From Corbicula japonica (lineage: Eukaryota; Mollusca; Bivalvia; Venerida; Cyrenidae), in assembly GCA_038501625.1 (NCBI GenBank), contig JAZAYU010000011.1, positions 8,750,849-8,814,848 of the forward strand: 64,000 bases of DNA. Direction: 5' to 3'. The translations under genes were made by a program, and so were the position numbers. The notes beneath the pieces were generated by a model. The model did no database searches. It saw only the letters and a list, made by a program, of their open reading frames with translations, and was not told the DNA's origin. The stretch's first letter is position 1, and every line of letters starts with the position of its first letter. Positions 33,883-46,049 of the stretch are shown here, in pieces.

Positions 33883-35251
33883 ATTTTGAGATGAATAAGG
33901 GATCTGCCGCTGTAGACGATGCTAGGGACCGTGACCGAATATTCTGCATTTGTAAAGGCTAGGTTTCGTTAGACTGTAGTAGCATTTGCTAGCGGTCATG
34001 ATGGAATCTTCCGCCGTGGCCAATACTAGCGGCTCAAAGAGAGTAAAGCCTTTACTCGGGACCATTAGGTTATCTTTCGCTGTAACCTAGGCCTGAGATT
34101 GCGAGTGATTCGAAATGCTAAGGACCATAAGAAGATGCAACATACCAATGTAAGGGACTGTGAGGGGATCTTTCGGTAGTGTACGTGAGGAAATCAAAAG
34201 CCAAACCATGCCCTCAATCGTTTTAAGTGGTCAGTGATTGTAATGTATTCCTTCTTATAACCCACAGACATCACTCGAATTATAGAAATTCCTTTTTGTC
34301 CATGCAGCTATGCAGAAAGCCCTTGTTTACTGACTGCATATGAACAGGCTCAATCAAACAGAGCCTGAAATCAATACATACATATTTGTCGTTTTCGCTG
34401 GCTTTTTTGTGAGCATAGCTACTGTTTTGTTATCATAGTTACAGTACAAAAGAATAACCAGGGTTGCTGTTTTAGTAGATTATTTTGTTTTAGTGATAAT
34501 GTATGTTAAACTTGTAAATACAGTATGACATAGTATGTGCTCAGATAACTGTGTAGGTTTTACCTGTGATAACAAGTTTGTTGTCTTCAGTACTCAGTTG
34601 TGTTCTAGTGGCATTTCATGTTTCACTTGAGGTCAAACTGAAACGTACCATGTTGTCGTCTTTGCTTGCTTGCTTGTGGTCAAGTGGTGTAGCATGTTGT
34701 TTGTGATAACTGTAAAGCGCAAGCGGTGTGATTCATGTATTTGTTTTGTGTTCTAGTGGAATTACAGGTTTCATTTTGTGATCTCTGTAACATACCAGAT
34801 TTGCTGGTTTGTGTTCTAGTGGTACAACATATTTCATTTGTGATCTTTCTTCTACTACTAGTATATGCTATAGCGACTGTGCATGTTTCTCTTGTTATAA
34901 ATGTAAAGTATCAAACACTCCATTTTAGTACTAGGTTGTGCTGATCGCACATGTGATCACATCGACAAACATAGTTTGCTGTTTTCAAAACGGGTGCTCT
35001 ATCTGTTGTGTAGGTCACCATTGTTTTCACGAAATAACATACCATGTTCCCTGATTTCCTGTTCGTATTTGTTTTCTGCGAGTCCAAGTGACAATCTCAT
35101 CAGCCGACACAAATGTTGTTGCACGTTATTAAAATTTACCAATATTATAACGCCTTAATATAGTATTTACCCAGTGTCAACGTAAAATTTAGCGCCCGAC
35201 TTGTTTGAAGTATTTGTTTATGCTAATAACAACTGATAGGAATTGCGTAGA

Positions 35252-35330
35252 TTGCTAATACGGAATCGACCCTACGATTTCGACGCGCGAAGCGCGTCGA
35301 AATCGTGTCGATTCCGATTACGGTATTGCG
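35252..35330. repeat. Long GC-rich palindrome
   Basis: The arms CGGAATCGACC and CGATTTCGACGCGC are followed, after a GAA loop, by GCGCGTCGAAATCG and TCGATTCCG. The GC-rich core stands out against AT-rich surroundings. It probably belongs to a foldback element. Confidence 0.85.
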
Positions 35331-35393
35331 CATGTCTAACGGTCTATACCAAGCGGGTTTGAAACCGCGTCTTCCGGTTTACAAAATCTGACT

Positions 35394-35476
35394 ATGGGGC
35401 GCGTCACGGGAAAAAGTACATTCGGACTGTTGACGAAAATAGAACCGAAGGTACCTTTCCCGTGGCGCGCCCCAAT
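35394..35476. repeat. Inverted repeat with GGGGCGCG ends
   Basis: TATGGGGCGCGTCACGGGAAA on the left is mirrored by TTTCCCGTGGCGCGCCCCA on the right, with secondary pairing (TTCGG and CCGAA) in the middle. It lies 70 bp from the previous palindrome and may be part of the same element. Confidence 0.8.
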
Positions 35477-36002
35477 ATCACTTTCATCATTGCAAAGTAA
35501 GGCTTTTTCTGATTGGACAATATGACTTGGATCCAGATTGCTTGCTTCTGGATTTAAAAACTGAAAAGCCGCCATTTTGTTTCTCGATTCACATTTTCAG
35601 AAGTTCTGATTCCATATGTTAGATAACAATTAAGATTGAACTCGCCCTAAAAATCAGGAAATTAAGTTTCTACATTGATTAAAACCTAATATTGTCACAT
35701 AGTTAGAGTCTAACTGTAGACTTCACAGTACTGTAGTGATGAGCATTACGGTAGTTGTTTGAAATTTGGTAAATTGCAGTGACACCGGTTTCCACGACAT
35801 TCTAAACATTGGAATTTTACTACGTTTTTATTTATTTTTTTACTGAAATCATCAACAAGAACAGTAAGTTTAACATTGCAGATTAGATGGTAATATCGAT
35901 TGCTTTCGTTTTAATTTGGTGTGGGAAAGCGATAAGGTAGATCTATTACGTTGAAATTAACTCTGGACAGAACTGGTCAAATGAAATCTGACCACAATTT
36001 TT

Positions 36003-38619
36003 GGTTAGACTACAGTAATTCATTTCCCATAGACTCCCAGTATGGCTTCATCTCCAATTCTGAATTAGCTATTGGGTCAAGGCCTTAAAATCTTACTTTT
36101 GCAAGTAAAACTAAACTAGAGACATCATAAAAACACAACAAAAATATAGCGTAACCAGTAAACTTTTTCGCGACATGCACTGGAATACCACCACCCTCAG
36201 CTTTGCGCCACTTTCAGTTTCACTTTGTCCAAAATAATACCCATTTTTAAAGATAAAAATTTTCATACACTCAAAATAAAAATGCAAATGTTTTGTTTCA
36301 ACTTCTTCTATACACTGTGCATTTTCACATAGCTATTTAATATTTTTTATTCTGCTTTTGCATTTTCAACCAATCACAGAATTACTTTATCTAATGGTCC
36401 GCACAAACCCTAGACAAAATTGACTGGTTCCCGAGCCGCCTGAATTACTGTAGTGTAACCTCAAGATGCATGGCTTACTTGTTATATTGTCTTTATTCTG
36501 TTTTAACCAAATAAATGAATTATTCTGAACACTAAAACCACTTTTTTGTCTTTCATTATCCCATACTTTACCCAAAAACTGAAATCAAATACAAGCTGAT
36601 AAGCCCAATTTCCTGCAATAAATTCCCTGTGATTTTAGTTAAAAAAAGTGGTACAGAAAAATTCAGGAAAATTATAATTTTCATACAAATGCTATATAAC
36701 TTCAACAATGAAGATGTCAACATGTGTGTCACATAATGCACCAACATTTTTTTGCTTGGCCTTAAAAGTCTTTAACACAGAGCTAATTTTGTTTCCCCAC
36801 CCCCTCTTCAAAATCAAGAATTTTAACATTTTTACTGTTTTCCTGATCCTGTAGTACTGCCTTAAGTTACTATCCAACTGAATATGACTTCAAGATAACA
36901 TGTAAACACAATTATATGTGAAAAGAATACTGTTTAAGTCTATATCAGCAACACAAGATGGCAGTCAAAGCAAATATGGAGAGCTAGACCAAGGAAAAAC
37001 AGGCTAAAATATACCTATATGGCACTTTTGGCATCTCAATTTGCATATTTTATGATCCTAAAATGTCAAAAGATATGCAATTTAGCATAAATTATGTAAA
37101 ATATGTACTGAAAATAAGGAAATCTCCAACCACAGGCACAGCCATTTGCTTATAATCACACTACTGTCTACAAAATCCTTCAGGAATGAGCTTTATTTGA
37201 GCCATCCTAGACTCAAAACCTTATACAGTACCCATTATTGCTTAATAACCCTGTTAAAATGCCATTTATGTCTAGAAATAAAATAAAACACTTATAAACA
37301 GGGCATTTTTCAGTGCAAAGTAGTCAAAATACTTCTCAGAGCTGTCTGAATATCCACTGATAACTATTTATTTTAAAGGGAGGTAATTCATAAAAACTGA
37401 ATTGCCATATTTTACAGGGTCTAGCAGTGATTTTCAAGGTTTTGATTATTTTGACTTGATATTTTTGTTTAAAATGATGATTTGTAACTAAAATGATCCA
37501 ATTTGATTATCAGTTAGACAGTTTTTGACCTCTAGATTCACACTTTCTTTCAAGATTTTTGTAATTCATAATTCTGAAACACAACTCTTAAGTTCTATAA
37601 GGCCATAGTGAACCCATCAGCAGCATTATGCTTAATAACCTGGCTTTTTCATGGGCACTGCAGTATTATGTATGTGAATAAGGCAGTTTTTTATGCTTAA
37701 AAAGATATAAGCTACATCAAAATATGCATCTTAAATGGCAATAATTGCAAAAATTCCATACTTCTTTACTAACCGCTAAATGGTGATCTTCAGCCGACAA
37801 CCTACTTTCAGCGAAAACATACCAATGTTACGCAGGAAAAGAAACATACAAATGAATACGCGACATATTTCTATGCACAAATATTCCATGTCCAAGCTGT
37901 TATTGAAATATAAGAAAATAAAAGTGCTTCTCTGAAATGCTACCAACACCTCCCATTGGATGAATATGCAAACTGTACCTATTTCAGTATCCCATGGCCA
38001 AAATCAAGACTTCTGACAATTATTTACCTATGTGATTCCATAAAATTGTTCAGAAACACTCCAAATTTATCTTGAAACTGACTACATACCAACTGATGGC
38101 AATATCTATTTCAAATTTGGCATCTTAAGAAGACAGTCCATGACTTTCAGTTTTATATTTAGGTTAGACTACAGTAATTCATTTCCCATAGACTCCCAGT
38201 ATGGCTTCATCTCCAATTCTGAATTAGCTATTGGGTCAAGGCCTTAAAATCTTACTTTTGCAAGTAAAACTAAACTAGAGACATCATAAAAACACAACAA
38301 AAATATAGCGTAACCAGTAAACTTTTTCGCGACATGCACTGGAATACCACCACCCTCAGCTTTGCGCCACTTTCAGTTTCACTTTGTCCAAAATAATACC
38401 CATTTTTAAAGATAAAAATTTTCATACACTCAAAATAAAAATGCAAATGTTTTGTTTCAACTTCTTCTATACACTGTGCATTTTCTCATAGCTATTTAAT
38501 ATTTTTTATTCTGCTTTTGCATTTTCAACCAATCACAGAATTACTTTATCTAATGGTCCGCACAAACCCTAGACAAAATTGACTGGTTCCCGAGCCGCCT
38601 GAATTACTGTAGTGTAACC
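36003..38619. mobile_element. Composite non-coding element with 462-bp terminal direct repeats
   Basis: Two near-identical 462-bp copies lie at 36003-36464 and 38162-38623 (one difference noticed, CACATAG versus CTCATAG). Each copy itself starts GGTTAGACTACAGTAATTCA and ends TGAATTACTGTAGTGTAACC, a 20-bp terminal inverted repeat with one mismatch. CAATTTTT stands immediately left of the first copy and immediately right of the second copy's GTAACCT, an apparent 8-bp target-site duplication of the whole unit. The 1.7-kb interior has no convincing ORF, primer-binding site or polypurine tract. It could be two MITEs moved together or an unusual non-autonomous element. Confidence 0.8.
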
Positions 38620-38639
38620 TCAATTTTTTGAAGATACAA

Positions 38640-39420
38640 GTGTTTTCATGATCAGGACTTGAACCCAAAGTTTGCAGATTAAGCATAAAGCTACTCTGCT
38701 AATATAAGTTGTTTGAGGCATGGTAAAGCTGTGTTTACCAAATGCTATCTGAATAATGCTTCATTAACAACAAATAGAAATTTTTAGAGCTGCCTTTCCA
38801 AAAAAAATGAGGCATATTCTAGAATTATTTAAATAAGAAGCACGGCGAAGCCATGTTAACCACTTATTATTTATTTCAGATTTTAGGAATAACTGCTCAG
38901 CAGAGGTGTAGAAATTTTGTTTTACCCACTTTAAATAGGAAGCACGGCGAAGCCGTGTTTACCACTAATTGTTTATTTCAGATTTTAGGAATAATTGCTC
39001 TGTCAGAGGTGTAGAAATTTTCTTTGACCCAATCGCCTTACAGGTTGAGTGAATGAGCAAGTGACAGAAAGTACACTTGCTCTTACATTTTAAATAAAAT
39101 ACTCTCTGTAAAGCTTTGTTTACCAAATGCTATCTGAATAATGCTTCATTTACAACAAATAAAATTTTTAAAATTATTAGAGCTACATTTCATAAAAAAA
39201 TGAGGCATAGTGTTGAATGATTTAAATAGGAAGCACGGGAAGCCGTGTTAACCACTAATTATTTATTTCAGATTTTAGAGCTACATTTCATAAAAAAATG
39301 AGGCATAGTGTTGAATGATTTAAATAGGAAGCACGGGAAGCCGTGTTAACCACTAATTATTTATTTCAGATTTTTACCGGACAGATCAGACAGTCCGGCG
39401 ACTTTAAAGAAGTCTGTCAC
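38640..39420. repeat. Repeat cluster with AGCACGGCGAAGCCGTGTT hairpins
   Basis: The hairpin-forming core AAGCACGG(CG)AAGCCGTGTTAACC occurs at about 38839, 38939, 39230 and 39328, each followed by a CCACTAATTATTTATTTCAG-like tail. The last two are within a perfect tandem duplication of a 98-bp unit (39178-39275 and 39276-39373). No coding potential. Confidence 0.8.
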
Positions 39421-41217
39421 TAAGAAAAATAAATTAAGTCATTGGAAGGTATATGCATGTATGGGCAAATAATATCATTTGAAAATTTTGTTTTTTGTAA
39501 TTTGTATTTCAGTTTGAAGTATACATATAAAAGATGCCTGACAAATCTGGTTCAAATAGCATGAAACTGGAATAGGAGAAAAATAAGACTACTGGATAGG
39601 TAATTTTTTTAATTTACCTATAATAAACTGTACAAACACTCAAACAGCACAGAATCTGCCCTTCCTTTACAAAACTTTGCATGGCTGGACAAACCTACTA
39701 GCCCGACGCCTTGGACAAGCTGAAAATTGTATCGGACAATCTCAAAATATCTGATTGCTTGTCTGTGGGCAAGCTCATTTTTTTTAGTGTAGACTAGTTT
39801 AAACGTTAATTTGATATGCAGCATTTTCTTTTATGCATATCATATTACAACAGCAATAAGTTTATTACAAAATAACATGTTTTGAGATCTATTTTAACAT
39901 TATCAAGCCCCCCCCCCCCATGTTATGGTTTCTCTTGATTTTCCTGTTTCTTTCTTTACTGTTAATACTGACTGAATTTGCTTATTTGGGCAAAAGTGGG
40001 ACTACATTGTAGCTGAAATGTTTACCCAGCTAGTTTTAGACTACATTTCAGTTACTAAAAAATCTTAATTTGTCCAGCCCTGCTACGGTGTACCATAATC
40101 TCTGGCATGTTCACACAAAATCACCCGAACATGCCAAATTTTTGGAAGACACGGAATCAAACGCCACAAAGTTTCTCTGCAGACCATGTTGTAAATACAT
40201 TATGGGTCCCTTTGGTCACTTATTTAATCCTTTATTTAGTGGATAAATCTCATAATCTTGTTCACGTTTTTTAGAAAGAAAACAATGCTGTTTTAGTTTT
40301 CACAGTCAATAACATAACATGCTTCATGGACACACCTTTTTAGCACAAATGGTCAGCCCATGTAAATCAAGATCAGATGGCATATATGTAGTTTCAAATC
40401 AGCTGGCACATCTTTATGAGGTCTTTAAAATGTGATAACACTCTGGAATTAAAGCTGGCATGAAATGTTCCATCATTTCCATCTTCCTTTTATGTGATTT
40501 TAATAAAAAGACCTTACATGTAATAAATAAATTATGGCAACAGTATGAATTGTTCACTGTTAACTGCAACAGCAATTTATGTACATCTTCATAAGCCACA
40601 AAAGGTACTGTATAACTGAATTACTAGTTATCAGCGAAGATTTAAAATCAAACATTTTTTTTCAGAGATGTGTATCACCAAGGTTATGAAGCCTATAGAT
40701 ACTTATGCAGAATTGGTAGACAGCTACGGCACAGAATATGAACATTAACATAGTAAACAGATAAAAGGTTTGCATAAATTTTCTTTATTTTCATTTATTA
40801 AAGCTGCATGAATGTATAATAGCAGGGTTGGCCTATTGACTGGTCAATTGAGTATTGAGCGGGCCGGTGGTCAATAGTGGTCATAACTGGTCAATGCTGG
40901 TCATTACTGGTCAATTTTGTTCACAACAAAACTGTCCGAAGTGTTCTTTAAATCATTCAAAATCCTGTAGGCCCTTACAATAGCCCCTGTATGGGTCTAA
41001 GTGGTACTTCATTTATGGTTTATTATTGGATAAGCTTTAAATAAACACAACTTCTTAATTGGTATGTGCCTATGTTCAATAAGCAAAAACAAAGTATGTC
41101 TTAATATTTTAAATCAATTTTAACTGTCGACAAATGAATTTATAAAAGCCTTAAGATATAAAATTATTTTTGAAGATAAATTAATTTGCGGTTGATTTTA
41201 ATATTTCAGGAAAACAG
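39421..41217. other. Non-coding stretch
   Basis: No gene recognised. It has one AGATCAGATGGCAT...CAGCTGGCACATC inverted-repeat relative at about 40369-40412, a 10-base C run near 39907, and a TGGTCAAT/TGGTCAT-rich stretch at 40838-40920. Confidence 0.55.
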
Positions 41218-42331
41218 CTTCACATGAAATGCTGTGGGAATACCAGGTTAACTGTTCTAGACAGTAGAGGGAAGAGAAGGAGAGCTATCCGATCCAGTTA
41301 TTACGAATTTCAGTGTTCCACAGGAATCCATATTAGGACCAAAATACTTTACGATGTATACCAAGCACGTCGAAAACATGACTATCACAGTTGGTGAGAC
41401 ATCTATTTTAGCTTCAAATGACAGCATCAGAAATCTTGGGGCTCACTTCACACCACAAATGGACATGGAGAAACATGTCAACACTGTCTGTAGATCTGCC
41501 TACCACCAGCTGAGAATCATCGGATGCATACGGAATTACATTACAACCGATGCTACAAAAACATTAGTTAATTGTCTAGTAACATCAAAGCTTAACTATT
41601 GTAATTCATTGCTCTTCGGTATTCCAAAACTGACAATGAATAAACTACAATGGGTTCAGAATACAGCTGCCAGAATCTTGACAAAAACTCGTCATGACCT
41701 TAAAACACCAGTGTTCAAGGAACTTCATTGGCTACCAATATGTCAACGGATCGATTACAAGGTCCTACTATACACTTACAAGGCTCTCCATGGACAGTGC
41801 CCACAGTACATTATTGACTTATTGTGTGTGTACCGACCAGCTAGAGACCTTTGTTCTAGCAGTTCTTTAACACTTTTAGTACCACATACCAGAACTGTGA
41901 CTTTCGGAAACAGTAGCTTTAGCAATGCTGCACCAAGGTTATGGAATGCACTGCCAGAGTTAGTTAGAACTGCACAGACACTTGACACTTTCAAAAGACA
42001 GCTAAAACAGACCCTTTCCGCTCATACTATGTATAATGTTGATTAACTGGATATATTAACAATCATAAGACATTGGGTTGATTTTGAACGGAGAGTGATG
42101 CTATAATGTGTTATCTACACATCAACACACTTGTTTTTTTTTAACTTTCTACTATGTTTTTCATGCAAACTTTTTTATCCAAGTTTTATTTTTTTTTTTA
42201 TTTCTTTTATTTTAATTTTTTTCTCTATGTTTTATTTGCCCATGCTTAATTAATTCTTATTGTATTATATTGCTATATCTTGCTTGTTGTAAAGCACTTT
42301 TGAATATATGAAAAGAGTGCTATATAAATCT
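41218..42331 (+). mobile_element. CR1/L2-like LINE, truncated and internally deleted
   Basis: The open frame 41354-42046 encodes the typical C-terminal part of a CR1/L2-type RT: RNLGAHFTPQMDMEKHVN, LVTSKLNYCNSLLFG, LQWVQNTAARILTKTR, LHWLPICQRIDYKVL and SFSNAAPRLWNALPELVR. Just upstream, 41310-41356 still reads a decayed VPQESILGPKYFTMYTKH, the QGSILGPLLF motif, but the YADD-containing piece that should follow is missing, so there is an internal deletion. The 3' end at 42293-42331 has the hallmark TGTAAAGCAC...GTGCTATATAAATC hairpin tail of this LINE group. Confidence 0.92.
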
Positions 42332-43467
42332 GGACTAATTTGAATGTTTCATTCTATTTAGATAATAAATTTCTCTACTGTCACTAAGTGCCGTTTAACT
42401 AAGAGTTTACAGGAAAACTGGTGCATTCAACATCTCAAAGGATTCTTCCAAACTTCACAGAATCATTCAGCTCACTAAGATGTAGTGTTTCATCTATTAT
42501 GATTCAAATTTCTACATTATTTGATATTGCCTCATAACAAATAATTTGGTATTTAATATTGAAAATCAAATTATAACATGTTTAGTAGCAAAATGTTTCT
42601 TATTTTAGAAACAATATATATGTGATACTCAAAATGTTCACTTATGAAATTAGTATCAATTTCTTGTAAAAAATACTTATTTTGTAAATTGTTAACAAGA
42701 AATATTCTTATTACTCTTCATGATTTTTGACAGTAAGTTAAGTAATGTAAATTGAGAACCTGAAGCAAGACTTATTTCCTTTGAATTGTAAGGAACTATC
42801 ACATGTTATCAATCTGACGCTTTTATCACATATTGTTTACATGTGCTTTAGGTCTTACTTTTCTTAATCGGTCAAAATCTCAATTGTTAGGTTGTAAATG
42901 TCAATTTTTGAAAAAGGTATATAAACAGAATTTTCTAGGTAAACAACAACAAAGGAATTAGCTAAAACTTTGTGACTAAATTAAATAATACTTTGTGAAA
43001 ATTTGTGAACTGTTAAAGGGACTTTGTGAACTTTAAAATTAAAAAGGGAAATTAAGCTAAAAATCTTAAGACATTACTTTGTGAATAAAAAATTATTAGT
43101 TGTAAAATTGTTATTGTGGATTTATTTTATAAACCACAAATAAAAGCTTAGAAACCTTAAAAGACTTTGTGTAGAACAACCACTCTGTGTAAAACAACAA
43201 TAAACCCGTGTAACACCAGCTGTTCAAATAAGCGCTCACCGCAGAAGAAGAGATTAACATCGCAAAAGTCGTTATACACCAAAAGCTCTTCATAATACAT
43301 CTTACAACCTTGATCAGTTTTGGTTAAAAGCAAAACAACAAATGATGATTTGTTTCTTTATTTTACTGTTAAACATTCGGTACACATCTCTTTAAATTCG
43401 TCGATTCCGAGAGAGGCAGTGCCTTAGTTCATATTAAGGTGTTCCGCTGACGCGTTGCGAATACATA
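42332..43467. other. Non-coding stretch before the DIRS-type element
   Basis: AT-rich sequence with no ORF or repeat that I can support. The CTTTGTGAA motif recurs several times at 42965-43085, a weak local repetition. Confidence 0.45.
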
Positions 43468-43634
43468 ATTTATGTTATTTGTTCAATCCCGTAGGCGTGA
43501 AGGACAACTTTCACTGGTAAGGAAAAATAATAGACAAACTCTTGTTTGATTGAAAATGGGTATTTATTTAAAAATACCATAAAAGGATAAATAAAAAATT
43601 ATTATTTTTTCTTATCTGGGCGGCAAGAAACGCC
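43468..43634 (-). repeat. Split direct repeat B2
   Basis: A 167-bp sequence from ATTTATGTTATTTGTTCAAT to GGCGGCAAGAAACGCC, repeated at a constant offset of 492 bp at 43960-44126 (B1). It is the outer right end of the element in its own orientation. Confidence 0.95.
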
Positions 43635-43740
43635 GTCCAGGAAAATAGGTAAGAACAAAGCATAATAAAAAATATGAAATAAACGGAAAGAAAATAATAA
43701 TGGGAACCAATCAGAGTGGAGGAGGAATGGGAGGAGGCGG

Positions 43741-43965
43741 TTGAAGAGAAAGTTTAGCGTGGCTTCTTGATAACAAAACTTGAGAAAGAATGGCGTTCGA
43801 TTGATGCCATTGGTTAAAATGTATCATGTGATTAGCATCTCGATTCTGATGGGTTCCCACATTAACATAATGCATATCAATAACAATGTACATGGTAATA
43901 TATACATGAAAGATAGAAAGATTTAAAAATACATAAATTATTTTATAATCATAAAATATATTTAT
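43741..43965 (-). repeat. Split direct repeat A2
   Basis: A 225-bp sequence identical, as far as I can read, to A1 at 50458-50682 (constant offset 6,717 bp). It starts TTGAAGAGAAAGTTTAGCGT on the plus strand and overlaps B1 by 6 bp (ATTTAT). Confidence 0.95.
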
Positions 43966-44126
43966 GTTATTTGTTCAATCCCGTAGGCGTGAAGGACAAC
44001 TTTCACTGGTAAGGAAAAATAATAGACAAACTCTTGTTTGATTGAAAATGGGTATTTATTTAAAAATACCATAAAAGGATAAATAAAAAATTATTATTTT
44101 TTCTTATCTGGGCGGCAAGAAACGCC
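43960..44126 (-). repeat. Split direct repeat B1
   Basis: The 167-bp inner copy of B2, next to A2, so that B1-A2 forms the composite that a circular intermediate would restore from the ends. Confidence 0.95.
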
Positions 44127-45150
44127 ACAAGGGAAAACCGCCCAGATGAAAGGTGTGGTGTGAAAAGGGGATTGAACAGATTTGAAGAGACTAGTTATAT
44201 TGACTCTCAAGATAAGTATTACCCTGAAAAAAAATCATAAGAGAAATACAAAAGCAGACATAATTGAAATGACATATTAAAATATATATACACATGATGC
44301 GTCCTGGAGGGATGTAAAGCTGAAATAACTGGAGCTACGCGGAATTGTAAATCGTACATCCTTGAGACCTCCACTAAAATAAATTGTAAAGCGTATATAG
44401 GAGGCAAACCGGTATTGATCGCTGCATCAAAACAGACAATCGTTGTGGCTAAATCCGAGGTCACGTAATCCCTTTCCTGTTGCCTCAAAACAAGCAAGCA
44501 AAGAGAACGCGTCCTCTTAAAACATTTCAATGTAGCACGTTGAAAAATAAAGCGATGAACGCAGCTAAATGTCATGAAGCTGAAATTAGCGCCTAATATT
44601 CTAACATTGTTGCGGTCTATGTTATTGTTTATTTTAGATCTGTCATCATCATTGCATTTATGGTATGACAATAAAGTAACAATGTTAAATGGGAGCACTC
44701 ATCAACTCATTTCACGGTTACTGTTCCATACAATAAAAGAGTTAATTTCTTATGTACAAAAATATACACAGAAATATAAAGTTATGTTGTTTATGATCCT
44801 ATTGCTGCCTCAGAACAGTCAATAATAATAAACAGCTGAAAGGTATAAAATTGACAAATGTAGCACCTGTGTGAACACAACTATGATGTGCCTAAAAATA
44901 TACACTGATACAGAACATAAAAGAGACATGTCTGAAATATCACTGTTTATAGTGAAACACTGTTATGTTATTGCTGCCTCAAAACAGACAATAATAATTC
45001 CGAAAAACAACAATATGGAGGCAATGGCATGGTGTATGAATGTAGCAAACAAACAAAGACCAAGTACATGAAATCAGGAGCAGTGACACTTGCTGCCTCA
45101 AAACAGACAAGTGTGAAATCAAGGAAAATGTCTTGAATGTGTAAGTTGTA
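44127..45150 (-). other. 3' non-coding region of the DIRS-type element with a repeated motif
   Basis: This lies between the recombinase stop and B1. The motif TTGCTGCCTCAAAACAGACA recurs in near-identical form at about 44421, 44480, 44811, 44971 and 45090, usually followed by A/T-rich ATAATAAT. No convincing ORF is present. Confidence 0.7.
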
Positions 45151-46049
45151 TTATAGGGCTGAGATGCGTATGTATTTTTGGAAAGCTGAAGATTTCCATC
45201 TCCCTAGTGCCTGAATTTGGGAGGTGGAATAACCCAATAAATGTGCGTGTGTAGCCCCACCTATGCGAAAAGAGTGTGGTTTGTATCTCTTAGGATCCAG
45301 ACCCGCCTGTTTAACACACTTTGTTAGAACCGTGTTGAAGAAAGTTGACTGCACTGGGCAGTTACATTTATGTTGAAATAATGGTCCCTGCTTGTGTTTG
45401 GAACTTGCTAGATATTTCTCAAGGTGACGAACAGGACAGATTTTGGAGTTGTCTTGTCTCTTAAGGAGAACGCGAGAGGGTTGACCTTGCGAGTGTTTAT
45501 GAGGAGAATAGAGGCTGAATTGCAGTGTAAAGTTATGTTTTGCCTGAGAACCGAGTGTTGGGGGTCTGTGATAGTCTTAGAAATTTCACCAATCCGAAAT
45601 AAACCGAAGAAGGCAACAACAAACATGGTTCTTAACATGTAATTGGTGAACTTGTCTGAAATGATTCTGTTTAAAGTGGCCAACAATTGTTCCAGAATCG
45701 GAAGGGTTATCGGTAATCTTGTGTCTGCAATTGATGATTTCTTGACACTATGTAGAAGTTGTTTAATAATGAATGATTGAGTAGGATTGCGATAACCATT
45801 CAGTTGATGGATGTAAGAAATCGCTGAAAGAATGGTGGAAATGGAAGATGGTTTCAAACCTTTGTGATGGCAAACTGCTATGAACTGTGCTAGGCGTTTG
45901 GTGCTGACTGGGAGCATCTTATGGCCTAAGTGGTAAGTGTCATGAAACTGTTTGTAGTGACGCATGGCATTTTTGTATGTGGCTAGCGTGGATGGAGCAA
46001 GAGAGTTGCCGAGCAGGTCTGAAACTGCTTTATTCAATGAAATGTCCAA
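45151..46049 (-). pseudogene. DIRS/Ngaro tyrosine recombinase, one frameshift
   Basis: The N-terminal part (46049-45408) starts ATG and has LAPSTLATYKNAMRHYKQF, the SAM-like core-binding pattern, then FFGLFRIGEI containing the first catalytic Arg. The C-terminal part (to 45151) carries KPHSFRIGGATHAHLL (HxxR), LGRWKSSAF and the nucleophile region KYIR. The two parts lie in different frames: near 45430-45450 the frame must shift by one base to continue, and the upstream frame ends at a TAG at 45408-45410. Its ATG overlaps the end of the RT ORF by 16 bp. It would integrate the circular DNA intermediate. Confidence 0.92.

Larger units (their letters stand above)
32361..36002. other. Intergenic stretch with foldback repeats
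   Basis: No gene seen. Contents: a TIR-family fragment at 32876-33065 with the CAGTGGCAA/TTGCCACTG hairpin; an inverted repeat at 33751-33882; divergent short repeats at 33895-34190 (recurring GGGACC..GA..ATCTTTCGC) and at 34600-34830 (GTGTTCTAGTGG three times); and two strong palindromes at 35252-35325 and 35394-35476. Confidence 0.6.

Noticed and set aside
36003..38623. Conventional LTR retrotransposon with 462-bp LTRs
   Set aside because: The repeats do not start TG and end CA, have their own terminal inverted repeats, and no primer-binding site, polypurine tract or gag-pol coding region was found between them.
44219..44698. Minus-strand frame of 159 codons in the DIRS-type element
   Set aside because: It has no family motif and lies in the repeat-rich 3' region after the recombinase; probably chance.
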